NCBI GenBank assembly: GCA_003987775.1
Contig: RXJD01000003.1
Location: 220,841 to 284,840, forward strand
Direction of reading: 5' to 3'
Origin: Mycobacterium sp.
GTDB taxonomy: Bacteria > Actinomycetota > Actinomycetes > Mycobacteriales > Mycobacteriaceae
Length of the DNA: 64,000 nucleotides
The notes under the pieces were generated by a model. It was not told where the DNA came from. It saw only the letters and a list, made by a program, of their open reading frames with translations, and made no database searches. Shown in pieces: positions 42,479 to 50,863 of the stretch. The translations under genes and the position numbers were made by a program. Each line of letters starts with the position of its first letter. The first letter of the stretch is position 1.

Positions 42479-43699
42479 ATGACCATTGACCTTGAGATAC
42501 CGGCGATCTGCTACGACGATGCTCCGGACCCCGAGACAGCTCACCGCATCCTTCGATCGGCGCGGCAGCAGTCACCGATCGCAATGAGCCCCTACGGCCC
42601 CGAGGTTCTCACCTATGACCTGGTGCGCACCGTCCTGCGCGACACCCGCTTCGCCATGCCGCAGGGCGCCGGCCTCGTGGTGCAGGGCAGCACGTCCGGA
42701 CCGGTTTGGGACCGGGTGACGAAACTTCTGATCAGCCTCGACGGCGCTGAACACCACCGGCTGCGCCGACTGGTGTCACGTGCCTTCACTCCCCGCGCGG
42801 CGGAACGCATGCGCGCGGCGTGCGTCGAGGTCATGACCGAACTCGTCGATGCCTGCCCGGCCGGCCGCTCCGACGTCGTCGCGGACCTGGCCCGCCCCTT
42901 CCCGGTGCCGATCATCTGCGCGCTTCTCGGTGCACCGCGCGCCGACTGGCACCTGTTCTCCCGCTGGGCGGACGACGTCAGCAAGGCCTTCGGCGTCAAC
43001 GTCGCCGAGCAGGCGCCGGCGATTCTGCGGGCCTGGGAACAACTCGAGTCCTACGTCGAGGGCCTGATCGCCGCACGGCGACAGTGCCTGACCGATGACC
43101 TGATCTCTGAACTGATCCGCGTCGAGGACGACGGCGAACACCTGACGCACGACGAGCTGGTCAACCTGGTCGTGATTCTGCTGAACGCCGGCACCGACAC
43201 GACCCGCAATCAGTTGGCCGCGGCCGTGCAGGTGCTGGCGGATCATCCGGACCAATGGACGCTGCTGGCCGAGAACCCGCAGTTGGCCCCGCAAGCCGTC
43301 GAGGAACTCATCCGGCACACCCCGATCGCCCTCACCACCGTCCGCGTCGCCACCCAAGACGTCGAACTCGACGGCTTTCTCATCCCGGCCGGGACGTGCG
43401 TCATGGCGAACACGGCTTCGGCCAATCGGGACCCCGCCGTCTACGACGATCCCGACCGCCTCGACATCACCCGCACCGCGCCGCCGCCGATCCTCACGTT
43501 CGGCGGCGGCGTCCACTACTGCCTCGGGGCGCACCTGGCACGAGTCGAGCTCGTCGAGGCGCTGCGGGTGATCACCAGCCGCATCCGGGCACCGCGCCGG
43601 ATCGGTACCGCGCCATGGAAGCCCATGGTCGGAATATCCGGTCCAACAACGCTTTTGATGGAATTCGATCCGGTAGGACCTACTTCGGTGGCATCCTGA
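42479..43699 (+). CDS. Cytochrome P450
   Basis: A 406-residue soluble P450. The I-helix is LNAGTDTTRNQ with acid-alcohol pair Asp-Thr, the ExxR motif is Glu276-Arg279 (EELIRHT), and the heme loop FGGGVHYCLGAHLAR has the thiolate Cys348. It hydroxylates an unknown substrate using ferredoxin and ferredoxin reductase, none of which is encoded nearby. The ATG at 42479 gives the usual length. It lies 155 bp from the divergent cyclase-LuxR regulator, and its 3' end overlaps a convergent SDR by 20 bp. Confidence 0.93.
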   Translation: MTIDLEIPAICYDDAPDPETAHRILRSARQQSPIAMSPYGPEVLTYDLVRTVLRDTRFAMPQGAGLVVQGSTSGPVWDRVTKLLISLDGAEHHRLRRLVSRAFTPRAAERMRAACVEVMTELVDACPAGRSDVVADLARPFPVPIICALLGAPRADWHLFSRWADDVSKAFGVNVAEQAPAILRAWEQLESYVEGLIAARRQCLTDDLISELIRVEDDGEHLTHDELVNLVVILLNAGTDTTRNQLAAAVQVLADHPDQWTLLAENPQLAPQAVEELIRHTPIALTTVRVATQDVELDGFLIPAGTCVMANTASANRDPAVYDDPDRLDITRTAPPPILTFGGGVHYCLGAHLARVELVEALRVITSRIRAPRRIGTAPWKPMVGISGPTTLLMEFDPVGPTSVAS

Positions 43700-44456
43700 T
43701 GCCGCCGTCGACGCGGACCACCTCGGCGTTCATGTACGAGTTGGTGATCAGTTCGATGACCATCGACGCCAACTCGTCGGGCTTGCCCAGGCGGTGCGGG
43801 AACAACACCGATTGACCCAGCTTCGCCTTGAACGCCTCGGAGTGTTCCCCCTCGCCGTAGATCGGGGTGTCGATGAGGCCGGGCGCGACGGTGTTGACGC
43901 GAATGCCGACCGCGGACAGGTCGCGTGCCACCGGCAGGGTCAGGCCGACGACGCCGCCCTTGGAGGACGAGTAGGCCGCCTGACCGATCTGGCCGTCGAA
44001 GGCGGCGACGCTGGTCATGTTCACGATGGCGCCGCGCTCGCCGCTCTCGGTGGGCTCGTTGCGGCTCATCGCCGTCGCGGCCAATCGAATGCAGTCGAAG
44101 GTGCCCACCAGGTTGATCGCGAGCACCTTCTTGTAGGCGTCCAGGTTGTGTGCGGAGGCGAACTCGCCGTCCTTGCCGATGGTGCGCTGGGCCCAGCCGA
44201 CGCCGGCGGAATTGACCAGCGCCCGCAGCGGGCCGAGGTCGGTCGCCGTGTTCACGGCGTCCTCGATCTGCTCGGTGTTCGTCACGTCGACGCTGACGAA
44301 CACCCCGCCGATCTCGTGCGCGAGTTCCTGCCCGCGTTCTGCCTGCAAGTCGGCGACAACGACTCGGGCACCCTTGGCGGCGAGTTGACGGGCGGTCGCG
44401 GCCCCAATACCCGAGGCCCCACCGGTGACGATTGCGCTAGCTCCATTGATATCCAC
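43680..44456 (-). CDS. Short-chain dehydrogenase, 3-hydroxyacyl-CoA dehydrogenase (HSD10) type
   Basis: A 258-residue [11 protein letters not shown] is near residue 9, followed by ADLQAERG for NAD preference, NSAG, Ser in [10 protein letters not shown] and YSSSK, with the C-terminal [13 protein letters not shown]. Sequence and length resemble type II 3-hydroxyacyl-CoA dehydrogenase/17beta-HSD10, which oxidises 3-hydroxyacyl-CoA or hydroxysteroids. The GTG at 44456 is chosen since SDR homology begins [13 protein letters not shown]. It faces the P450 and diverges from the zinc dehydrogenase. Confidence 0.88.
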   Translation of the reverse strand: MDINGASAIVTGGASGIGAATARQLAAKGARVVVADLQAERGQELAHEIGGVFVSVDVTNTEQIEDAVNTATDLGPLRALVNSAGVGWAQRTIGKDGEFASAHNLDAYKKVLAINLVGTFDCIRLAATAMSRNEPTESGERGAIVNMTSVAAFDGQIGQAAYSSSKGGVVGLTLPVARDLSAVGIRVNTVAPGLIDTPIYGEGEHSEAFKAKLGQSVLFPHRLGKPDELASMVIELITNSYMNAEVVRVDGGIRMPPK

Positions 44457-44561
44457 GTGAGCACAGTACGTCACTCGCGGATGGCTCCTCCGTGCCTGAT
44501 CTGCATCCATAACCGAACGGAGCTTGCCCCGGACACCCGTTGCGCATAATCTCCCGGGCAC

Positions 44562-45596
44562 ATGAGCTCTGTGCCATTGAGTCCCAGCATCCAGCAGGTT
44601 CGCATCCATTCGCCGGGGACGGTGTCGCTGGATAGCGTTGAGCTGCCGCCCTGCGGGCCGCGGGACGCGCTGGTCGAAGTCCACGCGTGCGGTATCTGCG
44701 GCAGCGACCTCAGCTACATCCGCCTCGGCGGTCTGGCCGGACCGGGCGGCGCGCCCATGCCGCTCGGGCACGAGTTCTCCGGCGTAGTGCGAGAGGTCGG
44801 CGCGGAGGTCACCGGCGTGGCGCCCGGACAGCGGGTCGTCGTCCACCCCGGCAACGACGTGTCGGGACGAATCGGTGGCGGCAGCGCGGCCGGCGGGCTG
44901 GCCGACGTGGTGCTGGTCCGGGATGCCGCCGCTGGCGAACGGCTCTTCCCGATTCCCGACGGCATGCCGATGGACGTCGCCGCGCTCGCCGAACCGGTCG
45001 CGGTAGGCATGCACGCCGCCGAGCAGGCTGACGTCGCTCCGGGTGACAATGTCGCGGTATTCGGTTGCGGTCCAATCGGTTTAGCTGCTATCGCCGCGCT
45101 GGCCGACCGCGGCGTGAGCGGCATCGTCGGGGTCGACCCGTCGGCGGAGCGCCGCCGGCTGGCCGAGAGTCTCGGTGCGTCGGCGTCGATCGATCCCAAC
45201 GACACCAAGGTCTGGCGGGAACTGCGGCGCTTGCACGGCACCCGGTCGCTGGCCTATGGACACGCCCCTGCGACGGACGCCTTCATCGAGGCAACCGGGT
45301 CGGATGCGGTGCTGACCGAACTCATCGACCGGGCCGGTCCCGGCGCGCGGATCAGTGTCGTGGCCCTGCACTACGCGCCGGTGCCCGTCAATTTCCTCAG
45401 CGTCCTGATGAAGGAGCTGACGATCCGCGGCTCGATGGAGTACCCGACCCGGTTCGGTGACGCCGTCGACCTGCTGGCCCGCCGGGATCTCTCGGCTCTG
45501 ATCACTCACCGATTCCCGCTGGGCAGTGTCGACGCGGCACTGCAACTGCTCACCGAGAGCCGCGAATGCGGCAAGGTCATGGTGACCGTTTCCTGA
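44562..45596 (+). CDS. Medium-chain zinc dehydrogenase without the structural zinc loop
   Basis: A 344-residue MDR-family alcohol/polyol dehydrogenase. Catalytic zinc ligands are Cys46 (GICGSD), His70 and Glu71 (GHEFSG), with AEPVAVG later. The nucleotide motif is FGCGPIG. The segment that normally carries four structural-zinc cysteines reads VVVHPGNDVSGRIGGGSAAGG and has none, as in some polyol and threonine dehydrogenase-like enzymes. It may oxidise an alcohol made by the neighbouring P450s; substrate unknown. Confidence 0.9.
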   Translation: MSSVPLSPSIQQVRIHSPGTVSLDSVELPPCGPRDALVEVHACGICGSDLSYIRLGGLAGPGGAPMPLGHEFSGVVREVGAEVTGVAPGQRVVVHPGNDVSGRIGGGSAAGGLADVVLVRDAAAGERLFPIPDGMPMDVAALAEPVAVGMHAAEQADVAPGDNVAVFGCGPIGLAAIAALADRGVSGIVGVDPSAERRRLAESLGASASIDPNDTKVWRELRRLHGTRSLAYGHAPATDAFIEATGSDAVLTELIDRAGPGARISVVALHYAPVPVNFLSVLMKELTIRGSMEYPTRFGDAVDLLARRDLSALITHRFPLGSVDAALQLLTESRECGKVMVTVS

Positions 45597-45619
45597 CGCG
45601 AGGGGGGGCTGGCCGGCCC

Positions 45620-46834
45620 TTACTTGTAGGTCAGATGCAGGAACTCGCGACGGCGTGCGAGCACACTGGGCAACCACGGACCAACCTCGGCGGCATCGAT
45701 CCATTCGGTGCGCTCCAAGAGCATCCGCAGTACGGTGACCGCTTCCAGCCGGGCCAGCGGCGCGCCCAGGCAGAAGTGAATACCTTTGCCGAAACTCATG
45801 TGCCCCTTGCTGATTCGACGGTCCAACCGGAAGTCGTCGGGGTTCTCGAAATGGTCGGGGTCACGGTTGGCGGCACCCCACAGCAGCAGCACCCGGGAAT
45901 CCTGGGGCAGCGCGGTACCCGCCAGTTCGGTATCGGCCAGAACGTGGCGATAGTGCGCCCGGAACGGCGGCTCGAGCCGCAGCGTCTCCTCGATGAACAC
46001 CCCGAGCAGATCCGGCTGGGCGCGCAGCTGCTTCTGCAGGTCGGCGTCGGTGGCCAGGATCGCCATCGCGGTGCCCAACAGCGATGCCGTCGACTCGCCG
46101 CCGGCGCTGAACAACGAGACCAGGATCAACAGCGCGGTGAAGGTGTCGAGGTCGCCCGCCGCGCAGGCCCTGGCCAGCACGCCCATCAAGTCGTCACCCG
46201 GGTTGGTCGCGGCCACCTGCTGGCGTGTTGAGATGTAGGCGCTGAGCTCGCTGATGGCGGACATGGACGCGGCCAGTTCGTCGGTGGACATCAGGCCGTC
46301 GAGAAGCTGGGTGCTGGCACAACCCCATCGCGCCAGCTGGTCGGCATCGGCTTCGGGGACACCGATCAGTTCGGCGACAACCATCATCGGCAAACGGTTC
46401 GCGATGGCGTCCATCCACTCGACGGCACCGTCATCGGCCTCCGCAGCCCAGAGACTCTCGAATATCTCCGCGATCAGCGGCTGCAGCGACTGCACACGCT
46501 TGGCCGTGAACTGCCCGAGCATCAACTTGCGGTGTGCGGCGTGTACGGGGTCGTCGGCGGTGACCAGGATGTGGGTGCGCCCGCCCACGCCGTCCATCGG
46601 GAACGGGACGACCCCTTCGTCTGACCGGAAGGTCATCGTCGCCGTCAGGTTTGAGGAGAAGACCTCGGGCCGGTTCACCACGTCGGTGATCGCCGGCCAA
46701 CTACTGACGAGGTAGAAGTCCGAATCGCCGACGCGGTGAACCCCGCCGTCGTTCCGCAGCCGGGCGTACAGGGGGTACGGATCCTGGATTGCCGCGTCGC
46801 CGAAAAAGTCGACGGGATCGATGCTGGCGGTCAT
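45620..46834 (-). CDS. Cytochrome P450
   Basis: A 404-residue P450. The I-helix is FSAGGESTASL, where the usual Asp/Glu-Thr pair is Glu-Ser-Thr shifted. ExxR is in EETLRLE, and the heme loop FGKGIHFCLGAPLAR has thiolate Cys355. It is convergent with the zinc dehydrogenase (23 bp between stops). Different in sequence from the P450 at 42479, so not a recent duplicate. Redox partners are not encoded nearby. Confidence 0.93.
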   Translation of the reverse strand: MTASIDPVDFFGDAAIQDPYPLYARLRNDGGVHRVGDSDFYLVSSWPAITDVVNRPEVFSSNLTATMTFRSDEGVVPFPMDGVGGRTHILVTADDPVHAAHRKLMLGQFTAKRVQSLQPLIAEIFESLWAAEADDGAVEWMDAIANRLPMMVVAELIGVPEADADQLARWGCASTQLLDGLMSTDELAASMSAISELSAYISTRQQVAATNPGDDLMGVLARACAAGDLDTFTALLILVSLFSAGGESTASLLGTAMAILATDADLQKQLRAQPDLLGVFIEETLRLEPPFRAHYRHVLADTELAGTALPQDSRVLLLWGAANRDPDHFENPDDFRLDRRISKGHMSFGKGIHFCLGAPLARLEAVTVLRMLLERTEWIDAAEVGPWLPSVLARRREFLHLTYK

Positions 46835-46938
46835 GGCGTGGACGGTAGCAACTCGGGGGCTGTGTCGTCCGACCCTTGCGCAACATTAGCTCCGGTGACG
46901 GATGGTGAGTCAGCGGCCGAGTCCGAGGAGAGGCGCCC

Positions 46939-47667
46939 TCAGCCCTTGGCTGACTCTTCGATGGCTTCCTGGTCCACGGTCCGCTTCGCACGCACAGCCG
47001 TCCGCGTCGCCCGCCGCCGCGGAAGGCGTTCGGAGATGCCGCTTAGCGAGTTGACCATCCTGTTCATGGTGTCGACCGCGGCCTCGAGTGTGTCGGCGGT
47101 AGGCGTCAACCTCTCCACGGCGGGCGACAACCGACTCAAGATTTCCGCCGTCTCGGCGAACTGTTCCAGAGGTCCATTCTTTGCCAGCAGCGTGTCGATG
47201 ATGCCGTCCTCGGCGAACAACCGCTCGACAATGCCGTCCTCGGCGAACATCCGCTCTAACGGCCCGTCCTTGGCGAGCAGCCGATCCGCGAGCCCACCGG
47301 GCTCCAGGATCCGTTCCAGCGCACTGCCTTCCACCGTTATCCGGTCGAGTAATCCGCCGGGCGCGGTCAACAGGTCGACGACACCACCTTCCCGCATCAG
47401 CTTGTCGGCCGGGCCGCCGCGGACCAGGGCGCGCCCCATCGCCCGGTCGTTTTCGGTCAATTCGGCAACGCGGTTGGCGCCGACGAGTGCGCCCCGCAGT
47501 GGAAAGAGGTCGGTGATCGGGTCGACCGTCTTGGGGCCATCCTCACCCAGGGCCTCTTTCACACTCCCGAGCGCCATGGCCGCGGCGGCGAGTCCGGCGT
47601 CGGCCACCGCGACGCCGGCCCGCACGGGCACTGCTGCTACGTCGGCGATGAGCTTGGTGATGTTCAC
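46939..47667 (-). CDS. Hypothetical protein with nine decapeptide repeats
   Basis: A 242-residue protein that I do not recognise. The N-terminal 80 residues are amphipathic and helical (MNITKLIADVAAVPVRAGVAV). Residues 84-173 are nine uninterrupted 10-residue repeats of the form [GDN]-G-x-[LIVA]-[DE]-[RKTL]-[LMI]-[LMFT]-x-[EKP], e.g. DGPLERMFAE, DGIVERLFAE, DGIIDTLLAK. A helical region and a very basic tail (RRRATRTAVRAKR) follow. The GTG at 47667 begins the coherent sequence; the frame continues upstream only across the divergent tspO promoter. No signal peptide is clear. The repeat suggests a solenoid or a membrane-surface-binding amphipathic array. Confidence 0.75.
   Translation of the reverse strand: MNITKLIADVAAVPVRAGVAVADAGLAAAAMALGSVKEALGEDGPKTVDPITDLFPLRGALVGANRVAELTENDRAMGRALVRGGPADKLMREGGVVDLLTAPGGLLDRITVEGSALERILEPGGLADRLLAKDGPLERMFAEDGIVERLFAEDGIIDTLLAKNGPLEQFAETAEILSRLSPAVERLTPTADTLEAAVDTMNRMVNSLSGISERLPRRRATRTAVRAKRTVDQEAIEESAKG
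47149..47418 (-). repeat. Nine 30-bp (10-residue) coding repeats
   Basis: Encodes, in order, GGPADKLMRE, GGVVDLLTAP, GGLLDRITVE, GSALERILEP, GGLADRLLAK, DGPLERMFAE, DGIVERLFAE, DGIIDTLLAK, NGPLEQFAET. There are no insertions, so the period is exact over 270 bp, while codon sequences are diverged: an old, selected protein repeat rather than a recent DNA expansion. Confidence 0.85.
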
Positions 47668-47776
47668 GCGGAAAGTGTATGGCTCGGTGCCGTCTCCGTG
47701 GGCAATCCCGGCAAAGGGATCGGTGGATCCATCACCCGGCCTTCGGCGGCCGAACGCAGTCGCTACCGTGGTCGGC

Positions 47777-48271
47777 ATGGTAGATGTCGCCAACCGCGGG
47801 GGCGCCAGGAACGTCGTCGCACTCGGCTTGTCCTTGCTCGCGGTGGCACTCACCTCCGCGGTGGGTGGGCTGACCGCCGCCAACAGCGCCGAACAGTACG
47901 GCCGGCTGAAACAGCCGTCCTGGGCACCCCCGTCCTGGTTGTTCGGGCCGGTATGGACCACCCTCTACGTGCTGATGGCCGTGGCAGCCTGGTTGGTGTG
48001 GCGCAGTGGGCCCCTCAGCGCAACCCGGCGTGCTCTGGGCGCCTACTGCGCACAACTGGCCCTCAACGCCGCCTGGACCCCCTTGTTTTTCGGGCTCGGC
48101 TGGCGCGGCGTGGCATTGATCGACATCACCATTCTGTGGGTCTTATTGGTGACTACTGTCGTGCTGTTCTTTCGCCGCAGCGCGGTGGCCGGATGGCTAT
48201 TGGTGCCTTACCTTCTCTGGACTACGTTCGCCCTCTGCCTGAATTTCGCTGTGTGGCAACTCAATAACTGA
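47777..48271 (+). CDS. tspO: TspO/MBR-family membrane protein
   Basis: A 164-residue protein with five membrane segments and the TspO landmarks LKQPSWAPPSWLFGPVWTTLYVLMAVAAWLVW (given as its region, about 44-75), LNAAWTPLFFG and NFAVWQLN at the end. TspO proteins bind porphyrins and other hydrophobic ligands. The 3' end overlaps the convergent hypothetical gene by 11 bp. It is divergent from the decapeptide-repeat gene (110 bp). Confidence 0.9.
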   Translation: MVDVANRGGARNVVALGLSLLAVALTSAVGGLTAANSAEQYGRLKQPSWAPPSWLFGPVWTTLYVLMAVAAWLVWRSGPLSATRRALGAYCAQLALNAAWTPLFFGLGWRGVALIDITILWVLLVTTVVLFFRRSAVAGWLLVPYLLWTTFALCLNFAVWQLNN

Positions 48272-48776
48272 CCAGTCCGGCATGACTGCGGGCAGCCGCG
48301 CACGCCGCCTGAGCATCGTTCTTGTGGTCGAAGCACCGATCAACGCCGGGACCTTCGGCGAACCATTCCCCGGTATCAAGCCGGCCGACAAGATAGCCGC
48401 CGGAGCTGTACACACCCGGCTTGACGCGCTTCCAGCTCATCGTGCCTGCCGCGGCCTGCAGCCAATCCGTAACTACCCGCACAGGGTTGCCGTTCTCCGA
48501 AGCCACTACCGCCGAAAGATCGGCCTCTGCGCCGTCGATCGTGTACGCCATCACGACCCAGCCGAGGTCGTCCATGTCGATCACCAGCATCAGGTTGCCG
48601 ACCCGTATCGCATCGTCCCCGTCAACGCACCACGGCTCCCCAAGGCCACCAATGGCTTTGAGTGCATCGCGCACAACATCGACGGAGCGGGGGGTTGCCG
48701 CGCGGGGAGGATCGCGGTGGCGAGCAAGCCTGTCCAGGTAATTATCGCCGTCATCCCGGAACACCCTGGCTGCCAT
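48261..48776 (-). CDS. Hypothetical protein
   Basis: A 171-residue acidic, soluble-looking protein that I do not recognise. The ATG at 48776 has a strong GGGGGAGGGG-type ribosome-binding site; longer frames upstream are unlikely. Features are DDGDNYLDRLARHRDPP, a WCVDGDDAIRVGNLMLVIDMDDLGWVVMAY core that reads like alternating beta strands, and RCFDHKNDAQAACAAARSHAG at the end. No membrane segments. Confidence 0.65.
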   Translation of the reverse strand: MAARVFRDDGDNYLDRLARHRDPPRAATPRSVDVVRDALKAIGGLGEPWCVDGDDAIRVGNLMLVIDMDDLGWVVMAYTIDGAEADLSAVVASENGNPVRVVTDWLQAAAGTMSWKRVKPGVYSSGGYLVGRLDTGEWFAEGPGVDRCFDHKNDAQAACAAARSHAGLVSY

Positions 48777-49061
48777 CACTACCCCTCCCCCGGATCCCTG
48801 AAGCCCGGCCTCAAAACAGGCCCGAAGCTTAAACCCACCCTCTGACAAGTCGAGACGGCTTGAGGCGCGAGGCCGGTGACATCGGAGGGCCGGGGTGCGC
48901 CGGCCCAAACTAAGAAGCCAGGGCACAAAGTCGAGTACCCCACTACTCAGTCAGAGTTGAGCACCCTACCGAAGACTCAGGGTCACAGTCGCATCGTGTC
49001 GACGAAAACCATTGCGGCACCGCTTTCGACGGGTGCGGCCGGAAGTGATGGGGGTTCTACC

Positions 49062-50816
49062 GTGACTAGTTTTCTGACGGCTCCGCCGGAAACCATTTCC
49101 GCTCTGCTTCTGACGGGTCCGGGATCGGCACCAATGGCAGCGGCCAGTGGCGCCTATGCCTCCTTGGCCGAAACTCTGGAGGAGTTGGCTGGGTCCTTTT
49201 CCTCGGTGATCACCGGGGTGACGGGCGAGGCATGGGCGGGCCCGGCCGCGACGGCGATGGTGAATGCCGCCGCTCCGTACACGGCGTACTTGAGTGAGGC
49301 CGCAAGCCACGCGGCTGGGGCCTCCCGCGCAGCGGAGATGGTGAGCAGCGCGTTCGATTCCGCGCGGGCGGCGATAGTGCATCCGTTGTCAATCTTGGCC
49401 AACCGCAGAGCATTTGGGCAGCTGGTTCGGTCAAATTGGTTCGGGCTGCTTACGCCGACGATCATGGCCGCCGAGGCGCAGTACGAAGCGATGTGGGCCA
49501 CCGATGTCGAAGCGATGCTCAGCTATCACGCCGGAGCGGTGGCCGCGGCAGAGCAATTACCAAGCGCACTGGCGCAAGTCGTCCAGAACCTGCCCAACTT
49601 GGGTTTCGGGAACAAAGGCAACGGCAACATCGGCAGCGGTAACACCGGCTCGGGGAACATCGGGATGGGAAACAGCGGCGACGGAAACAGCTCGCTCACG
49701 TCCGCGCAGTCGGGTCACAACAACGTCGGTGGTGGCAACCAGGGCAACAGCAACGTCGGCGCCGGCAATGTCGGTGTCGGCAACTGGGGCTTCGGCAACA
49801 ATGGGAACGGGAACATCGGCTTCGGTAATGGCGGCCCGGCCGATTTGAACAATCCCGACCTGTACACCTTCCACGCGGGCCGAGGCAGCAACAACATCGG
49901 CATGGGTAACACCGGTAACGGCAACGTCGGCCTGGGCAACAGCGGCGAGGGGAACGTGGGCGGCGGGAACACCGGCAGCGGAAATGTCGGGGCCGGTAAC
50001 TCCGGCACCGGCAACTTCGGGTTCGGCAACACCGGTAATAACAACATTGGCATCGGCCTCACCGGCGACAACCAGGTGGGCATCAACTTGGCAGGGCTGC
50101 TCAACTCCGGCAACGGCAATATCGGCTTCGGCAATTCCGGCCACAACAACGTCGGCTTCTTCAACTCCGGCGACGGCAACGTCGGCATGTTCAGCTCCGG
50201 CACAAACACCGTATTTCCCGGACAGCTCAACAGCCTTGGCGTCGGTAACTCTGGCACCGGCAATCTCGGAGTGGGCAACGCGGGCGCCGGCAACGCCGGC
50301 TTCTGGAACTCCGGTCTGTTGAACACGGGCTTCGGTAACGGCGGGTCGATCAACACCGGTGCCCTCAACGGGAACAACGTCAACACCGGGTTCCTCAATT
50401 CAGGGGAGACCAACACCGGCTGGGGCAATTCCGGTCACTCCAATACCGGCGCGTGGAATGCCGGCACCTTGAACACCGGTTTCGGCAGCGCCATCGATCA
50501 GGGATCGGTGGCCGTCGGCGCGACGGGCAACTCAGGGTTCGGCAACAACGCTCGCGGCGGAGCCTCGGGTTTCGGCAACAGTGCCGACCCGCAGGCCTGG
50601 TTCGAGAGCGGGAGCATGTCGGGCTTCTTCAACACGGCCAGCGGGGGTGGGATCATCAACGGGGTCAGCTCGGGCTTCTTCAACACTGGACTCACCGGTG
50701 CCATCGGCGGCTTCCCGGCGGGCTGGTTCAGCGGCTTCAACTCGGGTCTTTTCAATTCCGGCATCGGCAATTCGTTCATGTTCAGTCTGAGCAAGCTGGC
50801 GATCCGACCGAGCTGA
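49062..50816 (+). CDS. PPE-family protein, MPTR subgroup
   Basis: A 584-residue PPE-MPTR protein. The N-terminal PPE domain (about 1-180) has FLTAPPETISALLLTGPGSAPM, the WxG-type WAGPAATAM and AEAQYEAMWATDVEAML. From about residue 185 it consists of NxGxGN-type repeats (GNIGSGNTG, GNVGLGNSG, FNSGDGN), ending with GLFNSGIGNSFMFSLS. The GTG at 49062, with GGGGG upstream, gives the canonical PPE start; the frame extends upstream to 48876 without homology. No PE partner or esx gene is adjacent, so it is an orphan. ESX-5 export is expected from the family. Confidence 0.93.
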   Translation: MTSFLTAPPETISALLLTGPGSAPMAAASGAYASLAETLEELAGSFSSVITGVTGEAWAGPAATAMVNAAAPYTAYLSEAASHAAGASRAAEMVSSAFDSARAAIVHPLSILANRRAFGQLVRSNWFGLLTPTIMAAEAQYEAMWATDVEAMLSYHAGAVAAAEQLPSALAQVVQNLPNLGFGNKGNGNIGSGNTGSGNIGMGNSGDGNSSLTSAQSGHNNVGGGNQGNSNVGAGNVGVGNWGFGNNGNGNIGFGNGGPADLNNPDLYTFHAGRGSNNIGMGNTGNGNVGLGNSGEGNVGGGNTGSGNVGAGNSGTGNFGFGNTGNNNIGIGLTGDNQVGINLAGLLNSGNGNIGFGNSGHNNVGFFNSGDGNVGMFSSGTNTVFPGQLNSLGVGNSGTGNLGVGNAGAGNAGFWNSGLLNTGFGNGGSINTGALNGNNVNTGFLNSGETNTGWGNSGHSNTGAWNAGTLNTGFGSAIDQGSVAVGATGNSGFGNNARGGASGFGNSADPQAWFESGSMSGFFNTASGGGIINGVSSGFFNTGLTGAIGGFPAGWFSGFNSGLFNSGIGNSFMFSLSKLAIRPS

Positions 50817-50863
50817 CCGTGGGCAGGCGCCCAGCGTCGCCCCTCGTTTCCATTTGCGTAACA

